Positions 52,857-60,240 of a stretch of 61,732 bases of DNA are shown here, one piece after another (position 1 is the first letter of the stretch; the number at the start of each line of letters is the position of its first letter). The DNA lies in the IMG/VR virus record IMGVR_UViG_3300030329_003372, positions 1 through 61,732 of that record; one strand, 5' to 3'. This stretch comes from a virus. Made by a program: the position numbers and the translations under genes. The notes under the pieces were generated by a model. It saw only the letters and a program-made list of their open reading frames with translations, made no database searches and was not told where the DNA came from.

Positions 52857-53020
52857 TCATTCACCCCACTACTTGGCAAGGCTTGGTGTGCGTGTGGTGC
52901 GAGGCTTGTGCCTTTCAGCACACGCCGCACACATAGCCTGTCCACTAAGTTCCCTTTGTTGTTCCTTACTTTTCTGTAGAAGTATTCATTCTCAAAGGCT
53001 GCTGCTTGTCTTGTTCTCAT
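52853..53020 (-). CDS. Small basic protein (55 aa), possible frameshift
   Basis: ATG 53020 lies below promoter copy 11. The annotated frame gives MRTRQAAAFENEYFYRKVRN and ends SSGVNE with an ATGA overlap. After an AAAA run near 52975 the -1 frame instead reads KSKEQQRELSGQAMCAACAE and RHKP, stopping at 52869. That version looks like a normal zinc mini-protein here. Either is possible. Confidence 0.5.
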   Translation of the reverse strand: MRTRQAAAFENEYFYRKVRNNKGNLVDRLCVRRVLKGTSLAPHAHQALPSSGVNE

Positions 53021-53037
53021 CGGTTTCCCTCAATCAC

Positions 53038-53064
53038 AGTTCTACTGTTGGTTTAAATAGAAAA
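53038..53064 (-). promoter_or_regulatory. Shared promoter element, copy 11 (variant)
   Basis: TTTTCTATTTAAACC then AACAGTAGAACT. Confidence 0.8.
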
Positions 53065-53596
53065 GCCATTCAGTCCATTGGTTTTGTTTGGATGGAATCA
53101 GACTCATGCCTCATGATGAATCAATGGTTGCCTCATGATTTTGAGGCGAGGTGCTTGACTCATCATTACTCACTATGTCTATCTGATAATACAAGTATGT
53201 AGTATAGAGAGTAGTGAGTTGAGTTGCGCCGACGGCTTGACTCAAAATAGTGAGTGAGGTAGTGAGTCGTCATGAGTTATGAGGTCATCATCAACACCCA
53301 CGTGATAGGATTTGGAAGTCAGTAAGTCCTGACTTGTAGTAGTTGTAACACCTTACGCGTAAGAGAATCAGCAATCGCCACGCGTGAGTCGTCGGTCTAT
53401 AGAGTCGAGGTCACCATCACGATGCGCGAGGTTAAGAGGGGAGCATCAGGATGCGTAGCCCGCTCGCAAAGAATCAAGATATTGTGGGCGTGTCACCCAC
53501 CCATATGGGTGGCTTGCCATTAGCCACAAGGTGTGCGAGTAGCACACCGCCGGGGCGCAAGCCGCGCCGCGCGGGTCGCGCTAAATTGGATTTGCC
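53065..53596. other. Repeat-rich gene-free region, candidate replication origin (left part)
   Basis: No convincing gene. 53,090-53,330 is packed with GACTCA, TGAGTC, AGTGAG and CTCATGA words in both orientations, a GCCTCA/TGAGGC hairpin and a repeated GCCTCATGAT. Further on are CTTACGCGTAAG, GATGCGCGAG, one CTATAG and a 16-bp palindrome. Base composition rises to GC-rich toward 53,600. Lies next to the divergence of the two transcription blocks. Confidence 0.5.
53497..53512. repeat. 16-bp palindrome CCACCCATATGGGTGG, copy 1
   Basis: Perfect palindrome, repeated exactly at 54444-54459; the two copies flank the gene at 53667-54314. Confidence 0.85.
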
Positions 53597-53644
53597 AAAA
53601 AAAAAGCCCCCACGCAGGGGCGCCGAAGCGCCCCCACGCAGGGG
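53597..53644 (-). terminator. Hairpin terminator with TTCG loop and T-run
   Basis: Minus strand: GGGGCGC TTCG GCGCCCC inside two copies of CCCCTGCGTGGGG, followed by GCTTTTTTTTT. A textbook bacterial-style intrinsic terminator, 23 bases after the stop of the gene at 53667. Unusual among the otherwise hairpin-less operon ends here. Confidence 0.8.
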
Positions 53645-53666
53645 AGTGTGTGTTCGTGTGTGTGCC

Positions 53667-54314
53667 TCAAGCGAGGTCTTCCGGGTCTTGGCCCACGTGT
53701 GTGGCCGCCTCCCGTAGCACCGCCGCTTTGTCACCCTGCCACCACTCGGCACCGTAGTTGTCCGGGTGACGCGCCCACGCCTTCATAGCACTCATGGCGT
53801 CCGGGTATGGGCGCAGGGTGTCGTCGTCCTTGCTCACGGTCACGCCGCGAGCGTAGAACAGGCCACCGGCTGCCTCCGCCAACTCAAGCGCAAGGCTGCG
53901 GGCTGCTGCCTTCGCCTCGTTCTTGGCTGCCTTCCGTGCCATGCCCGCTCCGTGAGCGAGCAAGTAGCGCACAGTGCCTTTGTGTGCGCCGCCCTTGACG
54001 GTCCAAGTGGACCGTAGGCTATGGACGAGGCCCGCTTTGGGCACGTTCTTGGCCGTTGGTAGGCCGTCGAACATCTCCTTGCCGGTGTCCAAGCAAGCGG
54101 TTATGCACCGCTTCACGAAGGCGTTCACTTGCCCACGTGTGTATGTCTGCTCGTCGCTGTGTTCAGGCCACGCGCCGTTCAGGTCTGCTCGCACAGTGAG
54201 CGTCTTTGCGCTCCCCTGCACAAACGTGCTGACGTCACTGAAGACGTCCGCCATCTGGTCGGCGTATGGTGCTGTCATGTCTACTTCGTTGCTGTTGCTG
54301 CTGTTGTCTGCCAT
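53667..54314 (-). CDS. Hypothetical protein in GC-rich island (215 aa)
   Basis: MADNSSNSNEVDMTAPYADQ; mostly helical, Ala-rich (ARKAAKNEAKAAARSLALEL). Noticeably more GC-rich and Ala-rich than other genes. Stands alone between promoter copy 12 and a strong terminator, flanked by the 16-bp palindromes. This single-gene unit inside the candidate origin could encode an initiator or a segregation protein; no domain supports that directly. Confidence 0.65.
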   Translation of the reverse strand: MADNSSNSNEVDMTAPYADQMADVFSDVSTFVQGSAKTLTVRADLNGAWPEHSDEQTYTRGQVNAFVKRCITACLDTGKEMFDGLPTAKNVPKAGLVHSLRSTWTVKGGAHKGTVRYLLAHGAGMARKAAKNEAKAAARSLALELAEAAGGLFYARGVTVSKDDDTLRPYPDAMSAMKAWARHPDNYGAEWWQGDKAAVLREAATHVGQDPEDLA

Positions 54315-54332
54315 TTGAGTTCCCTCAATAGG

Positions 54333-54359
54333 AGTTCTACTGTTGGTTTAAATAGAAAA
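54333..54359 (-). promoter_or_regulatory. Shared promoter element, copy 12 (variant)
   Basis: TTTTCTATTTAAACC then AACAGTAGAACT; drives the single gene at 53667. Confidence 0.8.
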
Positions 54360-54878
54360 GGGTTCAGTGACTCGATTGCCATCGTGATGCGCGAGCCAAT
54401 TTAGCGGGGTCAATTAGCGTGTGTAAAGGGAGGGCGGCACAGGCCACCCATATGGGTGGGGATGCAACCGGGTTCGTGCGGAACAGGGGGTTGTAGTCAT
54501 CAGTCGGTCATCTATAGACGCCCGCCCGACCGCCCGCTTGACAGTCGCTTGCGACCGCTTGCGCTATAGAAGCGGTCTATAGATTCCTGAATCAGCGAGC
54601 ATTAGCGCGTCAGCGCTAATCCGAGCGTTCTATAGAACCCGACGATGACCCATGCGCGAGAGGGGATTGCTATAGACCGACCCACGCAAGCCCGACCCCG
54701 ACAGGGCCGCAGTGCAGCGTTCTATAGACCCCCTATAGACCGGGCCACTGCTAATTTAGCGCGACCCCTTAGCCGGAGGAATGGGAATTTAACGTCGAAT
54801 TTAGCGCTTCTTAGCCACGCGCAGCGCTCCAACAAAAAAATTTTGAAAAGCAAAAAATTTAGCGCCGCTAAATTCCGG
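54360..54878. other. Palindrome-rich gene-free region, candidate replication origin (right part)
   Basis: No gene seen. Contains seven CTATAG sites in 227 bases (54512, 54564, 54577, 54630, 54670, 54722, 54733), a perfect hairpin ATTAGCGC GTCA GCGCTAAT at 54601-54620, a 19-base AATTTAGCG/CGCTAAATT palindrome at 54856, many TTAGCG words, and an A-rich stretch near 54832-54857 that could melt easily. Sits between divergent transcription units. Confidence 0.55.
54444..54459. repeat. 16-bp palindrome CCACCCATATGGGTGG, copy 2
   Basis: Identical to 53497-53512. Confidence 0.85.
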
Positions 54879-54882
54879 TATG

Positions 54883-54888
54883 TATATT
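54883..54888 (+). promoter_or_regulatory. TATA box for leaderless start at 54913
   Basis: TATATT centred 27 bases before ATG 54913. Its context differs from the minus-strand shared element, so the right block is probably controlled separately. Confidence 0.6.
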
Positions 54889-54912
54889 TGTTTTGACATT
54901 TTAGCGCCGCCT

Positions 54913-56403
54913 ATGGCGACAGCGTTCGATAAAGCGTGGTCGTTTACGAAAATGACCGCTTTCCGTCCTACGGAAGAGGCGTTCAATGTCCACGGTGAGA
55001 GAGAAAGATTACATCAACTCGCTGACATTCTTAGAGATGACCCTGCTATCAATATGAGGCCACGCGACCATATTGGTTTAGAAAGAGTTGGTCATAGAAA
55101 AGGCGAATATGATGTAGGAAGAGTCTTGTCAAATCTTATTGTAGACCGTCCTTTATTGCCTGAAACATTGAAGAGGTTAAGAGCATTGTATGGAACAGCA
55201 GATGCATACAAAATTGATACCGACAAAAATTCTCCTACATATGGAGCCATGATGTATTCAATAGCACCAAAGAGAAGAGGTGGTGAAGGAGAATCAGGTT
55301 CACCGCTTGACCAATTTGAAAGACCTGAAAGTTCTTGGCACGGAAAAGGAACATCACATACTGTTCCTGAACGAACACAAATCACACCTGAACATCGTGA
55401 AAGAATGTTGAACACCCCTCAAACCCCGGAGGAAGAGCGGGCGATGGATTTGTTTGATACAAGTTTAGAGAGTGGTGGAATTTCACGTGGTCGTTATCCG
55501 ATATGGAATAAAATGAGAGTTGCGGGTGAGATTGATTATGCAAAGAACATTTTCGATGTTATCCATCATTGGAATCCAAAATGGGGGCGACCGCCCGACC
55601 TGCATCCTGATGCATCGGAAGAAGAAATTCAAGCATACTACGCCGCAGCCGTGAAATTGAAAGAAGATTGGATAGCAGACAACGGCTATATGCCAGCAAA
55701 GCCAAGCATAAGAGCAATCATTGAACAAGAAAATAAATTGTCACCGGATTGGAATGAATTGATTCATGAACATGGTTTCCTACCACCACGGAGTGATGTT
55801 GGACACCCGCACCCGAACGCGGAAATGAATAGGCGTGTTAGAGAAGAAATGGGACATGACCCACACAAAATGGGGAAAGCGGAAAAACATTTCAGAAGAA
55901 GAATGGACGATGCCAATATACCTCATCCGTGGGTTAGACCGATACAACCACACGTAGCAGAAACATTTTATGAAGAAAATAATAAGAAGTTTTTTGCATC
56001 AGAAGAAGGACAACAGAAATTACGAAATCAACTATTAGAAACAGGTAGATTATCAAACAAATGGTGGGGATATTTACAAGAACATCCTGAACTTGAGCAT
56101 TTGGGCATGGGGCCGGGCGATTTACCTGATGAAATTAAAGAAAAACTTCCTGTTCTACAACCTCTACGAACTTTGCAACCTGATTGGGCAGAAACATTCA
56201 TGCCACAAAATCCCGGTGATGTTTCAAGAGCAGTTGGTGAACTTACCGGTGGCGAAAGTAGTATAGTTCCCAAACTCAACCCCGTTTCAAGAATGTTCAC
56301 ACCGGAACAAGAAGAGCAAAGTTGGGGTTGGTCAAGTAGTAAAAAAGGTAAACCAATGGATTTGGCTTGGCGACTATTGAAAGAAACCGGCACATATATT
56401 TGA
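54913..56403 (+). CDS. AW-motif protein with motif at both ends (496 aa)
   Basis: Start ATG 54913, chosen for its leaderless TATA spacing and because the N-terminal motif FDKAWSFTK then sits at the very start, as in the neighbours; an ATG at 54880 falls in the TATA box. C-terminus PMDLAWRLLKETGTYI. The body is polar, rich in Glu, Pro, His and Trp, with repeated EEFY/WNE segments and little hydrophobic core, so partly disordered. No family recognised. Its last codons (ACATATATTTGA) form the TATA box of the next gene. Probably a head or morphogenesis protein. Confidence 0.7.
   Translation: MATAFDKAWSFTKMTAFRPTEEAFNVHGERERLHQLADILRDDPAINMRPRDHIGLERVGHRKGEYDVGRVLSNLIVDRPLLPETLKRLRALYGTADAYKIDTDKNSPTYGAMMYSIAPKRRGGEGESGSPLDQFERPESSWHGKGTSHTVPERTQITPEHRERMLNTPQTPEEERAMDLFDTSLESGGISRGRYPIWNKMRVAGEIDYAKNIFDVIHHWNPKWGRPPDLHPDASEEEIQAYYAAAVKLKEDWIADNGYMPAKPSIRAIIEQENKLSPDWNELIHEHGFLPPRSDVGHPHPNAEMNRRVREEMGHDPHKMGKAEKHFRRRMDDANIPHPWVRPIQPHVAETFYEENNKKFFASEEGQQKLRNQLLETGRLSNKWWGYLQEHPELEHLGMGPGDLPDEIKEKLPVLQPLRTLQPDWAETFMPQNPGDVSRAVGELTGGESSIVPKLNPVSRMFTPEQEEQSWGWSSSKKGKPMDLAWRLLKETGTYI
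56394..56401 (+). promoter_or_regulatory. TATA box inside coding end, for start at 56424
   Basis: ATATATTT centred 27 bases before ATG 56424; lies in the last codons and stop of the upstream gene. Confidence 0.55.
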
Positions 56404-56423
56404 TAAGGCTTCTTCCTCGCGTC

Positions 56424-56786
56424 ATGGCGCAACCGTTCCGTCGGGCTTGGGTTATACTCAAGCAGGGTCCTTACGACCACCAAAACCCGGATGAGCGACC
56501 ACGCGGATTATACCCTCCTTACAGTGAGCAGATACCAACAGATTGGCCTCCCTATGACCCGCGACCGTATGAACCACACCCGGACGACCCATCAGATTGG
56601 CCTCCAAGACCGGATATAGAACCCTACGACCCTCATCGCCGCCCCCATACGCAGCCAAATCCATTTGACCCAAGTAGTCGAATAGCCGAAATTCAGACAC
56701 AAATTCAACGGTTGGAAGCAGAACTACAACGTTTACTTCAAATGCAAGCAGGTGCAGGTGGAGGTGGTCACCCGTGGGAAAGATGA
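56424..56786 (+). CDS. AW-motif, Pro-rich and coiled-coil protein (120 aa)
   Basis: MAQPFRRAWVILKQGPYD start, then a long Pro/Asp/Tyr-rich stretch (DWPPYDPRPYEPHPDD) and a coiled coil (EIQTQIQRLEAELQRLLQMQ). A motif tag, flexible spacer and oligomerisation helix: the layout of a scaffold or adaptor. Ends in ATGA overlap. Confidence 0.7.
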   Translation: MAQPFRRAWVILKQGPYDHQNPDERPRGLYPPYSEQIPTDWPPYDPRPYEPHPDDPSDWPPRPDIEPYDPHRRPHTQPNPFDPSSRIAEIQTQIQRLEAELQRLLQMQAGAGGGGHPWER

Positions 56787-57247
56787 GTCCTTTTGAATTA
56801 GCATGGTCGCTTTTGAAGGACGTATCTATGCTCGGTTCAGAACCGTGGAAAGATGTGCGCGAACAAGCATTGTTGGATGCATCGAGAGAACAACATACAG
56901 ACGAAGGATGGAAAGAAAGCGGAAGGCAAAGACCGGGTTTGGCTACAATTGCCGGTGGTGTGCCCCCTCTCACATCAGATAATTCAGAACCTGAAGACCT
57001 TCCCTATCAAGGTATGACGCAAGAAGAGGCAGATGAGTTTAATCGGCAAATGGCGCTACAAGCACAAGCACAAGATAGGTTGGTTCCAAAAGCAACCAAC
57101 CTATCGCCCATAGTTTGGCCGAACAACCCACCGCAATCCTCCGGTAGATTGCGATTGGCAACCGGCTCTATCCCGCAACAAGGAATGCCGGATTATCCAT
57201 TCGTCGGTGTAAAACCAAGAATAAATGAAACAAACCCGTTTGCATAG
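56783..57247 (+). CDS. AW-motif protein (154 aa)
   Basis: ATG 56783 (MSPFELAWSLLKDVSMLG), overlapping the previous stop. GTG 56774 is possible but would push the motif inward. Body is polar and Pro-rich with low complexity (ALQAQAQD). No family recognised. Confidence 0.65.
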   Translation: MSPFELAWSLLKDVSMLGSEPWKDVREQALLDASREQHTDEGWKESGRQRPGLATIAGGVPPLTSDNSEPEDLPYQGMTQEEADEFNRQMALQAQAQDRLVPKATNLSPIVWPNNPPQSSGRLRLATGSIPQQGMPDYPFVGVKPRINETNPFA

Positions 57248-57256
57248 GTGTTCGAC

Positions 57257-58216
57257 ATGAACGCTTTTGCAAAAGCGTGGGCGCTTTTGAAAGACGATGC
57301 GGGAACAATGCGTCGTGTTGAATTACCCGAAGAGGGCGACGCAATCAAATATGCACTACCGCACCGAGCCACAAAATTGGGTCAACTTCCAATAAACATG
57401 GGTATCAGCCAAGCATTACAAGGAATGAATTATCCAATCGAAGGCGAAAAGCCGTTTGGTTATCGAGATAAAGTTGGTTACACAGTTTCCCAACCAAAAG
57501 CGCATAAATTGTTTCCCTTTGATATTGATAATCCAACACAATATGGAATAGATGCGACTGACTTAGAATTGGCTTTTCAGGAATCCCCGTTGATTAACTT
57601 ACTTACAAGTGACCGTGGGGATTTGGATATTCATCCGGGGAATCTTGGTTATTTTGGAAATGAATTGAAAACTTTTGACCCGATGTATGGGCCGGAAAGA
57701 AAAGAAAGACCCGGAGAAATAAAAGAAAATGCATTCAACCACGCTATCCGAGATATGTATAACACAATGCATTCTGATTTCGATGCAGGTCAAAATACTG
57801 CTTTAGACCCTAATATGATAGAGGCGTGGAAAGAGCGGCTTCGTCAAGTTCGTGAAGCAAGTGATGAACTACCGGAATTTATTCAACGTTACAAAAATCG
57901 AGAAATGTTTAGACCGTGGTTAGATGATGAATCAGAAAATATAGACCCGCGACATAGACAACAGATGTTAGAAAGATTCAATCAATACAAAAATTTCGGT
58001 GATGCGTTGGCTTGGTTACAAAATACAATCAATGACCCCGAACAAACTCGTTTGTATGATTTTGAAGAAAACCCAAAATACAAACAATATGTTGATTTTA
58101 TGCAACAAGCAGGTCAATCAGAAAGAGGGCCTGAAAGTTTCTATCCAGCACAACAAATAGGGATGAAACCCGCATGGTCACCAGAAAAAATTAAAGAAAA
58201 ACAAGTAGATTGGTAA
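57257..58216 (+). CDS. Kinase-like AW-motif protein (319 aa)
   Basis: ATG 57257 gives MNAFAKAWALLKDDAG at the N-terminus. Residues 120-143 read RGDLDIHPGNLGYFG then NELKTFDPM, closely matching a kinase catalytic loop DxxPxN (Asp 124, Asn 129) and a metal-binding FDP in place of DFG. This form occurs in small phage kinase-like proteins. Gly loop and Lys are less clear (LPINMGISQALQG). Kinase activity is inference. The C-terminal half is helical with many Glu/Arg. Confidence 0.6.
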   Translation: MNAFAKAWALLKDDAGTMRRVELPEEGDAIKYALPHRATKLGQLPINMGISQALQGMNYPIEGEKPFGYRDKVGYTVSQPKAHKLFPFDIDNPTQYGIDATDLELAFQESPLINLLTSDRGDLDIHPGNLGYFGNELKTFDPMYGPERKERPGEIKENAFNHAIRDMYNTMHSDFDAGQNTALDPNMIEAWKERLRQVREASDELPEFIQRYKNREMFRPWLDDESENIDPRHRQQMLERFNQYKNFGDALAWLQNTINDPEQTRLYDFEENPKYKQYVDFMQQAGQSERGPESFYPAQQIGMKPAWSPEKIKEKQVDW

Positions 58217-58225
58217 GGAATTTAA

Positions 58226-58951
58226 ATGTCAATACTCTTTCCGAGATTTATGCGTAAGTCGGCGTTGGAACCGAATGAACGTGAGTTACGTAATGAGGCA
58301 CGTGCGTTGCAAATGGGCGGTGACCCTGCAACAGCCAAACGATTTATTGCTGTGGCAAACGCGATGGGTAGACCTGAAAAACTTCGACAACAATATATTG
58401 AATCACACGCTAATCCACTTCTAAGTGAAATTCTTGGTGAGCCAATAGAAGGCCCTGATGCGGAAGCAGAAGAACTGTGGGATGAAGGACGCAGAAATGT
58501 TGATTTTAGTGAAATTAAGCAAAATCCTGAAAATTACTATGATGCTGCACAGCGAGCAAAATTACTTCAAATGTTTTCTGATATGGAACGAGGGCGTGGT
58601 GTTCATTCACGCGCTCAAGAGAAAAGTCAAAATTTACTTAGTCAATTAATACAAGACGACCCATCAAAATTTTTCGCTGACCGGCGACAAGATGAACACT
58701 ATAATTTTGACCCACCGATGGATATTTCATTTGAAGAAAGTGAAAAAAATGAACAGCGCCGGGCAGAAGAAAGACAACAAGCAGAATCTCTTCAAGGATG
58801 GGATAAAATCGCTTATGATGAACAACAACGTATGTTGATGGGAAGAAACCCAAATCAACCGGGTGATGAAATTACCCAAGTTGGAAAAGGAACACCGATG
58901 GATTTGGCTTGGAGATTATTGAAACAAAATCTTACCTCGGTTTACTTGTAG
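58226..58951 (+). CDS. AW-motif protein, motif at C-terminus (241 aa)
   Basis: MSILFPRFMRKSALEPNERE start; charged helices with Gln/Glu; ends GTPMDLAWRLLKQNLTSVYL, nearly the same as the end of the 54913 gene. Start preceded by AAGGAATTTAA. No family recognised. Same block. Confidence 0.65.
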   Translation: MSILFPRFMRKSALEPNERELRNEARALQMGGDPATAKRFIAVANAMGRPEKLRQQYIESHANPLLSEILGEPIEGPDAEAEELWDEGRRNVDFSEIKQNPENYYDAAQRAKLLQMFSDMERGRGVHSRAQEKSQNLLSQLIQDDPSKFFADRRQDEHYNFDPPMDISFEESEKNEQRRAEERQQAESLQGWDKIAYDEQQRMLMGRNPNQPGDEITQVGKGTPMDLAWRLLKQNLTSVYL

Positions 58952-58963
58952 TAACCTACCACT

Positions 58964-58971
58964 TTAAATTC
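58964..58971 (+). promoter_or_regulatory. TATA box for leaderless HMG-CoA lyase start
   Basis: TTTAAATT centred about 25 bases before GTG 58992. An imperfect ACACC/GGGTGT hairpin lies between them. Confidence 0.5.
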
Positions 58972-58991
58972 CACACCGCCTTTCGCGGGGT

Positions 58992-59831
58992 GTGCGTGAT
59001 TTCACTGTATACGAAGTTGGACCCCGCGACGGTCTACAGAACGCTTCGTTCAGCGCAAGCACAGAAGAAAAAATTGAACTGATTCGCAGTTTAGCGAATG
59101 CCGGTTTAACGGATATGGAAGTTGGGTCTTTTGTCCACCCAAATTTAGTCCCTTCAATGGCCGATTCTGCGGAAGTTTACGAAGAGGTGGCGGACTACGG
59201 CGACTTTTCAGTTTTGATTCCAAATGAGAAGGGATTGGACCGTGCTTTGTCTGTCGGTGTGGAAAATTTCAACATATTTTTTTCTCCATCAGATGAATTT
59301 AATTTGAGAAATCTCGGTCGAACAAAAACACAAGCGATGACAGAATATCTACGAATGCTTGACAAAATTCCTGACAGTAAAATTAGAGTCTATCTTTCCG
59401 TAATTTTCGGTTGTCCCTTTGAAGGGAAAATACCTGACGAAAAAATTTACGAGTCTATCCTTGAAGCCTCGCTTCTTGGAGATACGGTTGTCCTTTGCGA
59501 TACGATAGGACAAGCAACAAAAAATGACATACAAAAAATATGTGACTATGCTGAAGATTTCAAAGCAGATTTCGCTTTGCATCTTCATCATAAACCAAAT
59601 GAAAATGAAAGAGCATTGGCTCTTGTAGAAGAAGCGATAGCCGGTGGTATTACAGAAATTGATGCCAGCATTGGTGGTATGGGTGGTTGTCCATTCATCC
59701 CCGGCTCAAGTGGTAATGTCGCTACCGAACAATTGGTGAATTTGCCCGGTTATGACTGTGGTATTGATTCTGATTCCTTACTTCCCTCGCTTGAGTGGAT
59801 AAGTAAACGGAAACAGAAAGTGATACTATGA
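58992..59831 (+). CDS. HMG-CoA lyase (auxiliary metabolic gene)
   Basis: 279 residues from a GTG. HMG-CoA lyase splits 3-hydroxy-3-methylglutaryl-CoA into acetyl-CoA and acetoacetate. Visible signatures: YEVGPRDGLQN (catalytic Arg 12, Asp 13), LSVIFGCPFEG, LCDTIGQAT, metal-binding ALHLHHKP (His 197, 199) and the Cys-loop GGCPFIPGSSGN (Cys 233, Asn 242). The strand after HLH differs from the usual HCHDTYGQAL: HHKPNENERAL with three extra residues. Slightly short versus about 300. Likely taken from a host; could feed leucine breakdown or isoprenoid-precursor balance. Followed by an ATGA-overlapping membrane gene. Confidence 0.9.
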   Translation: MRDFTVYEVGPRDGLQNASFSASTEEKIELIRSLANAGLTDMEVGSFVHPNLVPSMADSAEVYEEVADYGDFSVLIPNEKGLDRALSVGVENFNIFFSPSDEFNLRNLGRTKTQAMTEYLRMLDKIPDSKIRVYLSVIFGCPFEGKIPDEKIYESILEASLLGDTVVLCDTIGQATKNDIQKICDYAEDFKADFALHLHHKPNENERALALVEEAIAGGITEIDASIGGMGGCPFIPGSSGNVATEQLVNLPGYDCGIDSDSLLPSLEWISKRKQKVIL

Positions 59832-59992
59832 TGATTGTAATTACTGCGATAATGGGCTTGTTAGGAATTTTTTGCTTGAATACTTGGATTGCTGTCCGAA
59901 GTATCAACAAAATGGAAATTGTGTTGGATTTTTCGGTTGAAGACTTCGTAAATGAAATGTATGAAGGTCACCGCTTTGGGCGGGATGACTGA
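59828..59992 (+). CDS. Small membrane protein (54 aa)
   Basis: MMIVITAIMGLLGIFCLNTW then IAVRSINKMEIVLDFSVEDF. One N-terminal membrane segment, acidic cytosolic tail. ATGA overlap with the lyase; TGATG with the next gene. Confidence 0.6.
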   Translation: MMIVITAIMGLLGIFCLNTWIAVRSINKMEIVLDFSVEDFVNEMYEGHRFGRDD

Positions 59993-60240
59993 TGCTCAAA
60001 TTTTTCATGAGAATAATGGGACACGTTTATTGTTTCCTTGAAAAATTTGTTAAATATCCAAATGACCATACAATTCTTGGCGTTCCTATTGATGAAGACC
60101 TTCAGGCTATGAGCCGAAAGGAACTTTGCATATTTATCGAAAGTAAAACACCCGCGAGTGGTTCATTTTGGGATTTGGATTCTACATCTAAAATTCGTTT
60201 TGGCGCACAACTTCTTCGGGAGATGTTGAAAAATGATTGA
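59992..60240 (+). CDS. Hypothetical protein (82 aa)
   Basis: MLKFFMRIMGHVYCFLEKFV, then a polar domain (ILGVPIDEDLQAMSRKELCI). Amphipathic or membrane-near N-terminus. Overlaps the next start. No family recognised. Confidence 0.6.
   Translation: MLKFFMRIMGHVYCFLEKFVKYPNDHTILGVPIDEDLQAMSRKELCIFIESKTPASGSFWDLDSTSKIRFGAQLLREMLKND

Noticed and set aside
53667-54314. Initiator/Rep protein call for the origin-adjacent gene
   Set aside because: No winged-helix, AAA+ or HUH motif could be seen; position alone is not enough.
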